The notes under the pieces were generated by a model. It worked only from the letters and a program-made list of their open reading frames with translations. It had not been told where the DNA came from and did no database searches. From NCBI GenBank assembly GCA_964577955.1, contig CAZOAZ010000025.1, forward strand, positions 1 through 64,000: a stretch of DNA of 64,000 nt, read 5' to 3'. A program made the position numbers and the translations under genes. The DNA comes from CADEEX01 sp964577955 (GTDB lineage: Bacteria; Acidobacteriota; Vicinamibacteria; Vicinamibacterales; CAVVIG01). Within the stretch, counting starts at the first letter, position 1. Every line of letters begins with the position of its first letter. Positions 11,199 to 20,063 of the stretch are shown piece by piece.

Positions 11199-12838
11199 GC
11201 GTCGTCGACTGGCTGATCGTCGGCGCCTATCTCGCCTGGATCATCGTTGACGGGATCCGTCGATCGCACGGGACCGACAAAGTCGAAGGCTACTTTCTCG
11301 CGAATCGATCGCTGCCGTGGTGGGCGGTCGGACTGTCGGTGATGGCGACGCAGATCAGCGCGATCACCCTCGTCGGGACGACCGGTCAGGCCTATGCGAC
11401 CGGGCTCAGATTCGTGCAGTTCTATTTCGGGTTGCCGCTGGCGATGGTGATCCTCTGTCTCACGGTCGTCCCCTTTTTCACCCGGGCGCGCGTCTACACC
11501 GCCTACGAGTATCTCGAACAGCGGTTCGACCTGCGGACCCGGACGGCGACGAGCCTGCTCTTCCTCGTCGGGCGCGCCTGCTCGCTCGGTGTCACGCTGG
11601 CGGCGCCGGCGGTGGTGATTTCGGCGATTCTCGACTGGAGCATCCCCTTCACCGTTCTGGTCCTGGCCGTGCCGATGGTCTTCTACACCAGCCTCGGCGG
11701 TGTGCAGGCGGTGGCGTGGACCGACGTGAAGCAGATGTTCGTGATCGTCTTCGGTCTCTTCGCGGCGATGACGATTCTCATTTTCGGCATCACGCGCGAG
11801 GTCGATTTCGGGCAGGCGCTGCAACTGGCTGGCGCGACCGGCCGGCTGAAGGCGATCGATACCCGGCTGGATCTGCGCGAGACCTACACGCTCTGGTCCG
11901 GTCTCATCGGCGGTCTGTTTCTCAGCCTCTCCTACTTCGGCTGCGATCAGAGCCAGGTGCAGCGCTACCTGACCGCCAAGTCGATCGACGAAGGGCGCCA
12001 TTCGCTGTTGATGAGCGCGTTCGTGAAGATTCCGCTGCAGCTGGTGATTCTGAGCGCCGGCGTGCTGGTCTTCGTCTTCTACATCTTCCAGACGCCGCCG
12101 CTGCTGTTCAATCGCATCCACGACGGCGACATGCTGGCCAGTCCGCGCGCCGCCGAGTACGCCGCGCTGCAGCAGGAGTTCGATCAGGCGATCGCGCGGC
12201 GGCGGACCGCCGGCAAGGCCGGCGACAAGACGGAGTTTCTCGCGGCCGATAGCAGCGTCCGCGACGTTCGCGCGCGGGCGGTGACGCTCGTCAAGGACAC
12301 CACCGGCGACACGAAGTACTCGGACGTCAACTACGTGTTCCCGACCTTCATCACGACGCACATGCCGGTCGGGCTCGTCGGGTTGATGATCGCCGCGATC
12401 TTTGCCGCGGCGATGTCGAGCGCGTCTGGCGAGTTGAGCGCGCTGTCGTCGGCGACGATCATCGACTTCTACAAGCGCCACTTCGTGCCGGAGGCCGCCG
12501 ACGCGCACTATCTCCGCGTGTCGCGTCTGGTGACGGTCGGGTGGGGGCTGCTGGCCAGCGGCGTGTCGATCTATGCAGCCGGCCAGGGGTCGCTCATCGA
12601 AGTGGTGAACCGCTACGGCTCGTTCTTCTACGGCTCCATCCTCGGCGTGTTCATCCTCGCCATTCTGAGCAAACGTGCCACTGCCGCCGGCGCGTTCTAC
12701 GGCCTCATCGCCGGCATGACCGTCGTCCTCATCGTTGCCTTCACCACGCCGATTGCTTTCCTGTGGCACAACCTGATTGGTGCCGCGGTCGTCGTGGGGG
12801 TGGGGCTCGCGATCAGCGCCGTTGCACCGAAGCGCTGA
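11195..12838 (+). CDS. Sodium:solute symporter (SSS/SLC5 family)
   Basis: A 547-residue inner-membrane transporter with about 13 helices that uses the sodium gradient to import an organic solute. ATG 11195 overlaps the upstream small gene. The N-terminal half has the family patterns 'SLPWWAVGLSVMATQISAIT' and 'GRACSLGVTLAAPAVV'. The substrate cannot be told from sequence. A soluble insertion of about 90 residues (about 310-395, with ARRRTAGKAGDKTEF) lies between helices. Followed by 145 bases without recognisable features. Confidence 0.9.
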   Translation: MSVVDWLIVGAYLAWIIVDGIRRSHGTDKVEGYFLANRSLPWWAVGLSVMATQISAITLVGTTGQAYATGLRFVQFYFGLPLAMVILCLTVVPFFTRARVYTAYEYLEQRFDLRTRTATSLLFLVGRACSLGVTLAAPAVVISAILDWSIPFTVLVLAVPMVFYTSLGGVQAVAWTDVKQMFVIVFGLFAAMTILIFGITREVDFGQALQLAGATGRLKAIDTRLDLRETYTLWSGLIGGLFLSLSYFGCDQSQVQRYLTAKSIDEGRHSLLMSAFVKIPLQLVILSAGVLVFVFYIFQTPPLLFNRIHDGDMLASPRAAEYAALQQEFDQAIARRRTAGKAGDKTEFLAADSSVRDVRARAVTLVKDTTGDTKYSDVNYVFPTFITTHMPVGLVGLMIAAIFAAAMSSASGELSALSSATIIDFYKRHFVPEAADAHYLRVSRLVTVGWGLLASGVSIYAAGQGSLIEVVNRYGSFFYGSILGVFILAILSKRATAAGAFYGLIAGMTVVLIVAFTTPIAFLWHNLIGAAVVVGVGLAISAVAPKR

Positions 12839-12983
12839 CAAGTTACGAATCTGAGGTTCTCGCGCCAAAAGCGCACGCCACGGCTCGAGCGTTCTGAGCC
12901 GAAAAATACCCTCCAACTGCGCATCGCCTGAAGACTTAGGGCCGATCGCCGGTCGTGGATCGCGGATTGCTCAAGACCGGGGC

Positions 12984-13556
12984 ATGAACGTGATTCACAG
13001 GCTTCGGTCACAAGCGGGCTATTCCGCGCTCGAAATGCTGGTCGTTGTCGGCATCTTCGGCGTGGTGACCGCGACCGCGGCGCTCTCGCTCGGAGCGTCG
13101 CAGATGTCGGTCAAAGGCGACGGCGCGATGCGCACGCTGATCGGGCAATTGAGCACGGCGCGCGAGCAGGCGATTACGCAGCGCCGAAACATGCAGGTGG
13201 TCGTCACCTCCGGCGGCAATCAGATTCAGGTGGTCCGCGAGAACTGGCCGGGTCCGTCGACGACCGTTCTGACGCAGGTCGTGATGGAAGGCGGCGCGAC
13301 GTTCGCGCTGCTGAACGGTCTCCCCGACACGCCGGACAGCTTCGGCGCCACGTCGGCGGTCAATTTCGGCGCGGCCACGTCGGTGCGGTTCGGCTCGGAC
13401 GGCATGCTGATCGATCAGTCCGGAAATCCGCTCAACGGATCGATCTTTCTGCAGATTCGCGGCGAGATGCGTTCGGCGCGCGCGGTCACGATCATGGGCA
13501 CCACGGGCCGGATCCGCGGCTACAAGTGGGATGGCCGGCAATGGAAGATGGTGTAG
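12984..13556 (+). CDS. FimT/GspH-type minor prepilin
   Basis: A 190-residue prepilin-like protein. The class III signal has the cleavage site G12|Y13 with the conserved Glu five residues in (YSALE), followed by a hydrophobic helix (about 16-36). A GspH/FimT-like globular domain follows. Such minor pilins prime assembly or dock at the tip of type IV pili or pseudopili. It is first in a run of four prepilin genes; the others follow at 2, 11 and 6 bases. Confidence 0.85.
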   Translation: MNVIHRLRSQAGYSALEMLVVVGIFGVVTATAALSLGASQMSVKGDGAMRTLIGQLSTAREQAITQRRNMQVVVTSGGNQIQVVRENWPGPSTTVLTQVVMEGGATFALLNGLPDTPDSFGATSAVNFGAATSVRFGSDGMLIDQSGNPLNGSIFLQIRGEMRSARAVTIMGTTGRIRGYKWDGRQWKMV

Positions 13557-13558
13557 CG

Positions 13559-14104
13559 ATGCGGCAAACAACGTCGGAAAAAGGCTCATCGCTGGTCGAG
13601 GTGCTGATGGCGCTGGGCGTGCTCACCGTGGGCATGCTGGGCGCGGCGGGCGTGCTCGCCCAGGGCATGGAGAAGCTGGCCAGCTCCCCTGGCGATGTGT
13701 TGACCACGCAGAAGGCGTCTGAAGCGATCGAAGCGGTCTACAGCGCACGCGATTCGCACAAGCTCACGTGGTCGCAGATTCGCAACGTGCACGGCGCCAG
13801 CGGTTCAGACGGCGGCGTGTTTCTCGACGGCCCGCAGCCAATCAAGCTGGCCGGCGTCGACGGCATCGCCAACACCGCCGACGACACGACGATTGAAGAA
13901 ACGCTGCTGCCCGGCCCCGATCAACAGCTCGGCACCGCGGACGACTCGACGGTGAGCCTGTCCAACTACACCCGCGAAATCGAGATCCGCGACGTTCCGA
14001 ACGAGGGCGGCATGCTCCGCACCATCGTGGTGACGGTTACGTACCGGGCCGGGTCCACGACCCGGACCTACAAACTCACGACGTACATCTCGACTTACTC
14101 ATAG
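13559..14104 (+). CDS. PilV-type minor prepilin
   Basis: A 181-residue protein with a prepilin leader MRQTTSEKG|SSLVEV (Glu at mature position 5) and a long hydrophobic helix. Residues about 85-120 hold an Asp-rich run (GVDGIANTADDTTIEE) that could bind calcium. ATG 13559 is chosen because it puts the leader at the N-terminus; the frame is open further upstream. Second gene of the minor-pilin operon. Confidence 0.82.
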   Translation: MRQTTSEKGSSLVEVLMALGVLTVGMLGAAGVLAQGMEKLASSPGDVLTTQKASEAIEAVYSARDSHKLTWSQIRNVHGASGSDGGVFLDGPQPIKLAGVDGIANTADDTTIEETLLPGPDQQLGTADDSTVSLSNYTREIEIRDVPNEGGMLRTIVVTVTYRAGSTTRTYKLTTYISTYS

Positions 14105-14115
14105 AAGGTGCTCTG

Positions 14116-15171
14116 GTGCGCGATTTCTCACGTCAGGACGGTTTTACGCTGGCCGAACTCATGGTCAGCATGACGATCACGCTCCTGCTCCTCGGCGCGG
14201 CGACGACGACGTTCAAGAACGCGCTGGCGCTGAACGATTCGGGCACCCAGCTCGCGGACTCGAACCAGAACCTGCGCGCCGGCACCAACATGCTGATCCG
14301 CGACCTGCTGCAGGCCGGCCGCGCGATTCCCGTCGGCGGCATCCCGATTCCGTCCGGGCCTGGGGCGCAGCCGATCCATCGGCCGAGCCCGCCGGGACAG
14401 GTCTACTACTTCGACAACACGACCCAGACGACGCTGCCGGCGATCACGAGCGGGTGGGCGCTCGGGCCGATGGTGACCAATCAGACGACCGACATGATCA
14501 CAATGATCATGGTCGATCCGTTCCTGCCGCCGGTGACGCTGGCGGCGGGCGCGCTGGCCGCCGACGGTTCGAATGTCACGCTCGGTGCGGGCTCGACGTG
14601 GATCGCGGGCGACGTGGCCAACGGCGTCTACCCGATCAAGGCCGGCGACCTCGTCTGGTTCAACTCCGGCGGCGGCGCGATCCAGACCGTCACCAGCACG
14701 GACGCGACCAAGGCCTACTTCGCGGCCAACGACTGGTTCAATTTCAACCAGCGCAACGCCGGTCAGGGGACGGTGATGGAACTGCAGGCCGGCGGCGCGT
14801 GGCCGCCGTCGATGAAGATCTATCGCCTGCTGATGTTCACCTATTACGTCGACGCGATCACCGTTCCGGGCAGCCCGCGTCTGACCCGCGTCCAGAACGA
14901 CTTCACACCCCAGGCGCTCGCCGGCATCGTCGAAGACGTGGGGATCAGTTACGACCTCGTCGACGGCGTGACCAATCCGGCGAACGTGAGCTCGCTGCCG
15001 TACACGCTGAACGGCTTGACCTATACGTCGAATCAGATTCGCAAGGTGAACCTGCACATCGGCGTTCGCTCCGAACAGATGTCGATGCAGCGCAGCGGCG
15101 ATTTCATCCGGAACCACCTGTCGACCTCGGTCAGCATCCGCGACCTGGCGACCATCAACCGTTATCAGTAA
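14116..15171 (+). CDS. PilW-type minor prepilin
   Basis: A 351-residue protein starting at GTG 14116, with a GAAGG ribosome site seven bases before it. The leader is MRDFSRQDG|FTLAELMVS, the classic FTLxE prepilin form. A helix and a large beta-rich domain of PilW type follow. It sits between the PilV-like and PilX-like genes, the usual order in type IV pilus minor-pilin clusters. Confidence 0.85.
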   Translation: MRDFSRQDGFTLAELMVSMTITLLLLGAATTTFKNALALNDSGTQLADSNQNLRAGTNMLIRDLLQAGRAIPVGGIPIPSGPGAQPIHRPSPPGQVYYFDNTTQTTLPAITSGWALGPMVTNQTTDMITMIMVDPFLPPVTLAAGALAADGSNVTLGAGSTWIAGDVANGVYPIKAGDLVWFNSGGGAIQTVTSTDATKAYFAANDWFNFNQRNAGQGTVMELQAGGAWPPSMKIYRLLMFTYYVDAITVPGSPRLTRVQNDFTPQALAGIVEDVGISYDLVDGVTNPANVSSLPYTLNGLTYTSNQIRKVNLHIGVRSEQMSMQRSGDFIRNHLSTSVSIRDLATINRYQ

Positions 15172-15177
15172 AAGGCC

Positions 15178-18100
15178 ATGACGCACCCTACCCATCCGTC
15201 CAACGAACGCGGTGTCGCGATGATCACCGCGCTGATGATGATGATGCTCATCTCGGCGCTGCTGGTCGGATTCACCGCGGTGGTCATGAGCGACCAGCGC
15301 CACCGCTTCATCGACAAGGATCGCTCGCAGGCGTTCTACGCCGCCAGCGCCGGGCTCGAGAAGATGACCGCGGACCTCGGCACGCTGTTCTTCGCCAACG
15401 TGGCCCCGAGCGCGGCGCAGGTTCAGGCGTTGACGACGAATCCGCCGACGATTCCCGGCGTGGTCTTCACGAAATCCAACAGCGCGTCCGGGTACGAAAT
15501 CACCGCCGCCGCGCCGACGACCACGACGATCAGCGCCGGCCCGTATCAAGGGCTCATCGCGCTGATGACCGAGTACACGATGGATGTGACCGCGCGGACG
15601 GTGGCCGAGGGTGAAGTGCACCTGCAGCGCAAGACCGAGGCCGTGGCGATCCCGGTGTTTCAGTTCGGCATCTACTCGGACGTCGACCTGAGCTTCTTCG
15701 CGGGTCCGAACTTCGACTTCGGCGGCCGTGTTCACACCAACGGCAATCTGTTCCTGTCCGAAGGTCCCGGCAACACACTGACCCTGAGAGACAAAGTGAC
15801 GGCGGTCGGCGAAGTCATCCGGCAGCGCCTCGCCAACGGCGCGAGCATCGCGACGCCGTCGGCGCACGACGGGACGGTTCGGGTCGCGACCGCGACGAAC
15901 GTGTTCCGCAACCTCGCCCCGACCGAAGGCAGCCTCGTCGACGGGATCGGCAGCGCGCAGAACGAGCCGACCTGGCACAACATGTCGCTCAGCGCCTACA
16001 ACGGCTACATCCGCAACGGCCGCACCGGCGCCAAGCGTCTCGACTTGCCGCTCATCACTGCCGGCGGGACCAATGCGGATCTTGTGGGTCGGCCGGTTGC
16101 GAACGAGGACACGGACTTCCCGGTCAAGTTCAGTCAGCGTTACTTTCCGCAGGTCAGCCTGCGGATCCTGCTCTCCGATACCGCCGCCGACATTCTCAGC
16201 GTGCCGACCGTGACGGTGACCCAGCCGGTTTCGCTGGGAGACTTTGTCGCCGACAACAACTGGCGGAACGCGCCGCCGAACAACGGGACGGCGTACGGTC
16301 CGGTGGACCTGGCGCACCCGCCGATCGCCCGCTCGCCCGGCCTGACCACGGCGACCGTGACGACCGGCGGCGCGGCCGTTGCCGCGGGCGCCAACCGGAC
16401 GCTGCCGATTCCGCTCAACGTGCCCGCGGCGTGGAAAGTCCAGAACACGAACGGCGCGATCACGATCACCGTCAACAAGATCAGCCCGCCCGCGGCCAGC
16501 TACAACTACGTGTGCTCCGGCAAGAGCCCCAATACCTTTACCGGCTGCGTTGGCCTCGCCGGACATGCCGCCGTGGCCTGGGGCGGCGCGCAACCCGCGA
16601 CGGTCACCGCGACGATCGTCGGTCCCGACGGCAACGTCAACGTCTCGACGACGCTCGCGGCGAACACCATCGCCGGCGCCGCGGCCCAGACGATCACGGT
16701 CGCCATCGACGGCACGATGACGTTTGCGCGCAACACGTTCTTCGTGAACGGCAACCTGATTACCTGCGGCGGCTACGACGGCACCAACCTGCGGAACTGC
16801 AACCTGCCGGTCGACGTGCCGAACGGCTCCGTGGTGACGACGTCGGCGCTGTCGGCGACCGGCACCGCGATCATCGGCGGCTTCATCAAAATCGAGCGCC
16901 AGGGCACTGACGGCGTCTGGGCCGACGTGACGATGGAGATCCTGAACTACGGGATCGGCGCGCGCAATATCGTCAACGGCGCGGGTGGCGCCAACGCCGG
17001 CGGCGCGCAATGCGCCGATCCGACGCCCAACGCCATCCTGCGGATCCAGCGTCTGCGCGACAACAACTGGGCGACCTGCACCTACGCCGGCGGCGCCGCG
17101 CCGATGCCGACCTCGAACGATTACTGGCCGCAGACCCTCTTCGACGCGCGCGAGGGGCTGCTCCGCGACACCTCGCCCGGCAACAGCAACATCGCGCTCG
17201 GTGGCGTGATGCACTACATCGCGCTCGACGTCGCGAATCTCTCGAACTGGTTCCGCGCGGTCGGCGCCTACGCCGGTGGCACCGGCGCCAATTCGCGTTC
17301 GACCAACAACGGCTACTCGGTGTACTTCTCCGACCGCCGCAACAACCGGAACGCGTCGAACGTGGAAACTGGTCGGTACGGCTGGGAAGACATCACCAAC
17401 CCGAACGATGCGGCCAATGGAGCCCCCAACGGCGCGCTCGACGCGGGCGAAGACGTCGATGCGAGCAACACGCTCGATGACTACGGCAAGTACCCGTCGT
17501 ATCTTGGCGTGGCGAACAGTGTGCCCCCGGCGCCGGCGCCCAACGCCTCGCCGCTCGACATCAACGCACGGCCCACGACCTACGTGCTGCCGTCGGTGGC
17601 GAAGGTCAACCGCGCACTCCATTTCCGGCATGCGCTGAAGTTGATCAACGGCGGCCTGGGCAACATCATCACGCCCGGGTTGACGGTCGCGACCGAGAAC
17701 CCCGTCTACATCCAGGGCGACTGGAACGCGAACCAGGCCGGCTTCGGGGATCCGCACGCGGCGACCTCGGTCGCGGCCGACGCCGTGACACTGCTCTCGA
17801 ACGCCTGGAACGACGTCAACTCGTTCGCGAATCCCTACTCCCCCGGCAATCGCGTGCGCGACGCGCAGACGTACTACCGCGTAGCGATTATCGGCGGGAA
17901 GAACCCGGCGTTCCCGATGCCGGCCGGAGCGGCGAGCGACTTCGGCACCGACGGCGGCACGCACAACTTCCTGCGCTATCTCGAGAGCGGCGGCACGACG
18001 CTCAACTACCGCGGCTCGATCGCGACGTTCTTCTACAGCCGCCAGGCCACCGGTACCTACAAGTGCTGCACGACGGTCTACGGACCCCCGGGACGCGCCT

Positions 18101-18210
18101 ACGCATTCGACATCGAGTTCCTGTCGCCGGCGCTCCTGCCGCCGCTGACGCCGGTGTTCCGCGACCTGAACACGATCGGGTTCTCTCAGGAGACCAGGCC
18201 CGGAAAATAG
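15178..18210 (+). CDS. Very large PilX-like pilus assembly protein
   Basis: A 1010-residue protein. The N-terminus has a PilX-like segment: a short basic leader with RG before VAMITALMMMMLISALLVG, then 'QAFYAASAGLEKM', the pattern of PilX and related proteins. Usual PilX proteins have 150-250 residues. The extra 800 are a Thr/Gly/Asn-rich beta region with Cys pairs (CSGKSPNTFTGC, CGGYDGTNLRNC, CCTTVYGP), more like a surface adhesin or a DUF4900-type region. No PilY1 gene follows, so this protein may take that tip role. Confidence 0.78.
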   Translation: MTHPTHPSNERGVAMITALMMMMLISALLVGFTAVVMSDQRHRFIDKDRSQAFYAASAGLEKMTADLGTLFFANVAPSAAQVQALTTNPPTIPGVVFTKSNSASGYEITAAAPTTTTISAGPYQGLIALMTEYTMDVTARTVAEGEVHLQRKTEAVAIPVFQFGIYSDVDLSFFAGPNFDFGGRVHTNGNLFLSEGPGNTLTLRDKVTAVGEVIRQRLANGASIATPSAHDGTVRVATATNVFRNLAPTEGSLVDGIGSAQNEPTWHNMSLSAYNGYIRNGRTGAKRLDLPLITAGGTNADLVGRPVANEDTDFPVKFSQRYFPQVSLRILLSDTAADILSVPTVTVTQPVSLGDFVADNNWRNAPPNNGTAYGPVDLAHPPIARSPGLTTATVTTGGAAVAAGANRTLPIPLNVPAAWKVQNTNGAITITVNKISPPAASYNYVCSGKSPNTFTGCVGLAGHAAVAWGGAQPATVTATIVGPDGNVNVSTTLAANTIAGAAAQTITVAIDGTMTFARNTFFVNGNLITCGGYDGTNLRNCNLPVDVPNGSVVTTSALSATGTAIIGGFIKIERQGTDGVWADVTMEILNYGIGARNIVNGAGGANAGGAQCADPTPNAILRIQRLRDNNWATCTYAGGAAPMPTSNDYWPQTLFDAREGLLRDTSPGNSNIALGGVMHYIALDVANLSNWFRAVGAYAGGTGANSRSTNNGYSVYFSDRRNNRNASNVETGRYGWEDITNPNDAANGAPNGALDAGEDVDASNTLDDYGKYPSYLGVANSVPPAPAPNASPLDINARPTTYVLPSVAKVNRALHFRHALKLINGGLGNIITPGLTVATENPVYIQGDWNANQAGFGDPHAATSVAADAVTLLSNAWNDVNSFANPYSPGNRVRDAQTYYRVAIIGGKNPAFPMPAGAASDFGTDGGTHNFLRYLESGGTTLNYRGSIATFFYSRQATGTYKCCTTVYGPPGRAYAFDIEFLSPALLPPLTPVFRDLNTIGFSQETRPGK

Positions 18211-18227
18211 GGCTGCGGCGGACGTTC

Positions 18228-18325
18228 GGAATTTATGGACTTCAGGATTTTAGGACTTCAGGATTTAGGGAAGAACCCGAAGTCCTCAAATCCCGAAATC
18301 CTGAAATCCCTAAATCCTGAAATTC
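18228..18325. repeat. Family A inverted word repeat (hairpin) downstream of the pilin operon
   Basis: The left arm (18228-18269) uses GGACTTCAGGATTTTAGGA-type words. The right arm (18279-18325) has the reverse complements (AAGTCCTCAAATCCCGAAA and so on), with a short GAAGAACCC centre. It fills the space between the pilin operon and purE and would fold as one long imperfect hairpin. Confidence 0.85.
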
Positions 18326-18341
18326 AGCTATCGTAAGACCC

Positions 18342-18833
18342 GTGTCTGAACCGCGCCCTCTGGTCGGTGTCATCATGGGCAGCCAGTCGGACTGGGAGAC
18401 GATGCGCCAGGCCGACGAGATTCTGAGCCGCTTCAACATTCCGCACGAAAACAAGATCGTGTCGGCGCACCGGACACCGGCGTGGATGGCGGAGTACGCG
18501 GCGTCGGCGGCCGGCCGCGGCCTCGAGGTGATCATTGCCGGCGCGGGCGGCGCGGCGCATCTGCCGGGCATGGTCGCGGCGCAAACGGTGCTGCCCGTGA
18601 TCGGCGTGCCGGTGCAGAGCGCGGCCTTGAACGGACTCGACTCGCTGCTGTCGATCGTCCAGATGCCGAAAGGCGTGCCGGTGGCTACGGTCGCGATTGG
18701 TCCTTCGGGCGCGGCCAACGCCGGGCTGCTCGCGGTCGCGATTCTCGGCACATCGCGTCCGCATTTGCGCGAACAGCTCCAGGCCTATCGAGCCGAGATC
18801 GCGGACGCGGTCCGCCGCGATTCGCTTTCGTGA
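18342..18833 (+). CDS. purE: 5-(carboxyamino)imidazole ribonucleotide mutase
   Basis: PurE moves the carboxylate of N5-CAIR to C4, giving CAIR in purine synthesis. The 163-residue product has the class I motifs 'GVIMGSQSDWETM' (about 9-21), 'SAHRTP' (about 41-46) with the catalytic His, and 'GAGGAAHLPGM' (about 67-77). The start is GTG 18342, with no clear ribosome site and a TATCGT box only seven bases upstream. It overlaps purK by four bases. Confidence 0.96.
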   Translation: MSEPRPLVGVIMGSQSDWETMRQADEILSRFNIPHENKIVSAHRTPAWMAEYAASAAGRGLEVIIAGAGGAAHLPGMVAAQTVLPVIGVPVQSAALNGLDSLLSIVQMPKGVPVATVAIGPSGAANAGLLAVAILGTSRPHLREQLQAYRAEIADAVRRDSLS

Positions 18834-19978
18834 CCGGCCGCTGCATTCCGCCAGGCTCCACCATCGGTGTCCTCGGCGGCGGCCAGCTCGGTCGCATGTT
18901 TGCGATGGCGGCGCGCCGGCTCGGCTACCGCGTTCATACCCTCGCTCCCGAGCACGACACCCCGACCGGCCAGATTGCCGATCTCGAAGTCGTCAGCTCC
19001 TACGACGACCTCGATCGCATTCGCGACTTCGCGCGCGCGGTCGACGTCGTCACCTTCGAGTTCGAGAACGTCTCGGCGGCGGCCGCGGCGGCGGCGGAAG
19101 CCGAGGCGATTGTCCGTCCCAACGGCCGCGCGCTCGAGATTGCGCAACACCGTGTCCGGGAAAAGACGTTTCTTCGCGATCACGGTCTGCCGGTGACGCC
19201 GTTTGCGGTGCTCGATTCGCGCGCCGATCTCGAACGCGCCGCGGCGACGATTGGCCGGCCGGCGGTGCTCAAGACCGCGGCCTTCGGGTACGACGGCAAG
19301 GGTCAGGCGAAGATCGACGGATCGACATCGCTGGACGATGCCTGGCACGCCATCGGCCAGCAGCAGGCGGTGCTCGAAGCCTTTGTCGATCTCGATCGGG
19401 AGCTTTCAGTGGTTGCCGCGCGTAGTGTCGGCGGAGACGTGGCGGCGTTCGTGCCGATCGAGAACGAACACCGGCATCACATCCTCGATGTGTCGGTCGC
19501 GCCGGCCGGGGTCTCCGCCGCACAGGCGCGGCAGGCCGAGGACATCACCGCCGCCGTCCTCGATGCGCTCGGCTACATCGGAATTCTGTGTGTCGAGTTC
19601 TTCGTCACCCGCGCCGGCGAGCTGTTGGTCAACGAGATCGCGCCGCGCCCCCACAACTCGGGCCACCTGACGTTCGATGCGTGCCGAACCAGTCAGTTCG
19701 AACAGCAGGTCCGTGCGATCTGCGGCTACCCGCTCGGATCGCCGGAGCTGCTGACGCCGGCGGCGATGGTCAATCTGTTGGGCGATCTCTGGATGGGCGG
19801 CGAGCCGAACTGGGCCGCGGCGCTGGCGATGCCCGACGTCAAGCTGCATCTCTATGGCAAGACCACGCCGCGTCCGGGCCGCAAGATGGGACACCTCACG
19901 GTGCTTGCCGACTCGACCGCGAAGGCGCGCGAGACGGCACTGGCCGCGCGGCGGGCGCTGCTCAGCATGCGTTCCTAG
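18830..19978 (+). CDS. purK: 5-(carboxyamino)imidazole ribonucleotide synthase
   Basis: PurK carboxylates AIR to N5-CAIR with ATP and bicarbonate. The 382-residue ATP-grasp protein has a Rossmann start 'GVLGGGQLGRMF', 'VDVVTFEFENV', the ATP-binding loop 'KTAAFGYDGKGQ' and 'EIAPRPHNSGHLT'. GTG 18830 overlaps the purE stop (GTGA); the 382-residue length is normal for PurK. PurE and PurK work in sequence, so coupling makes sense. purC lies alone about 29 kb away. Confidence 0.95.
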   Translation: MTGRCIPPGSTIGVLGGGQLGRMFAMAARRLGYRVHTLAPEHDTPTGQIADLEVVSSYDDLDRIRDFARAVDVVTFEFENVSAAAAAAAEAEAIVRPNGRALEIAQHRVREKTFLRDHGLPVTPFAVLDSRADLERAAATIGRPAVLKTAAFGYDGKGQAKIDGSTSLDDAWHAIGQQQAVLEAFVDLDRELSVVAARSVGGDVAAFVPIENEHRHHILDVSVAPAGVSAAQARQAEDITAAVLDALGYIGILCVEFFVTRAGELLVNEIAPRPHNSGHLTFDACRTSQFEQQVRAICGYPLGSPELLTPAAMVNLLGDLWMGGEPNWAAALAMPDVKLHLYGKTTPRPGRKMGHLTVLADSTAKARETALAARRALLSMRS

Positions 19979-20047
19979 GCTTCAATCATCAATCATCAAT
20001 CATCGACTCTTCATGACTTGGTGCTTGTGACTGTCGACTGCCGACTG
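19979..20047. repeat. Short word repeats (AATCATC; GACTGTC/GACTGCC)
   Basis: AATCATC is repeated three times at 19983-20003, and GACTGTCGACTGCCGACTG occurs at about 20030-20047. These two word types fill the gap between purK and the OFA transporter. No inverted arm is seen. Confidence 0.7.
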
Positions 20048-20063
20048 ACATAATCCGCCGGCC

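Noticed and set aside
12839..12983. Terminator or promoter signals between the symporter and the pilin operon
   Set aside because: The CGGCTC...GAGCCG hairpin has A residues after it on the plus strand and no convincing -35/-10 pair.
14128..17964. A 1278-codon open frame on the minus strand across the PilW and PilX-like genes
   Set aside because: It is the antisense shadow of GC-rich coding sequence; the plus strand has clear prepilin leaders and operon spacing, while the minus product is Arg/Val/Gly-rich without domain patterns.
18228..18325. Possible CRISPR array
   Set aside because: The words are 7-9 bases with no spacers of constant length, and the second half is the reverse complement; no cas genes are present.
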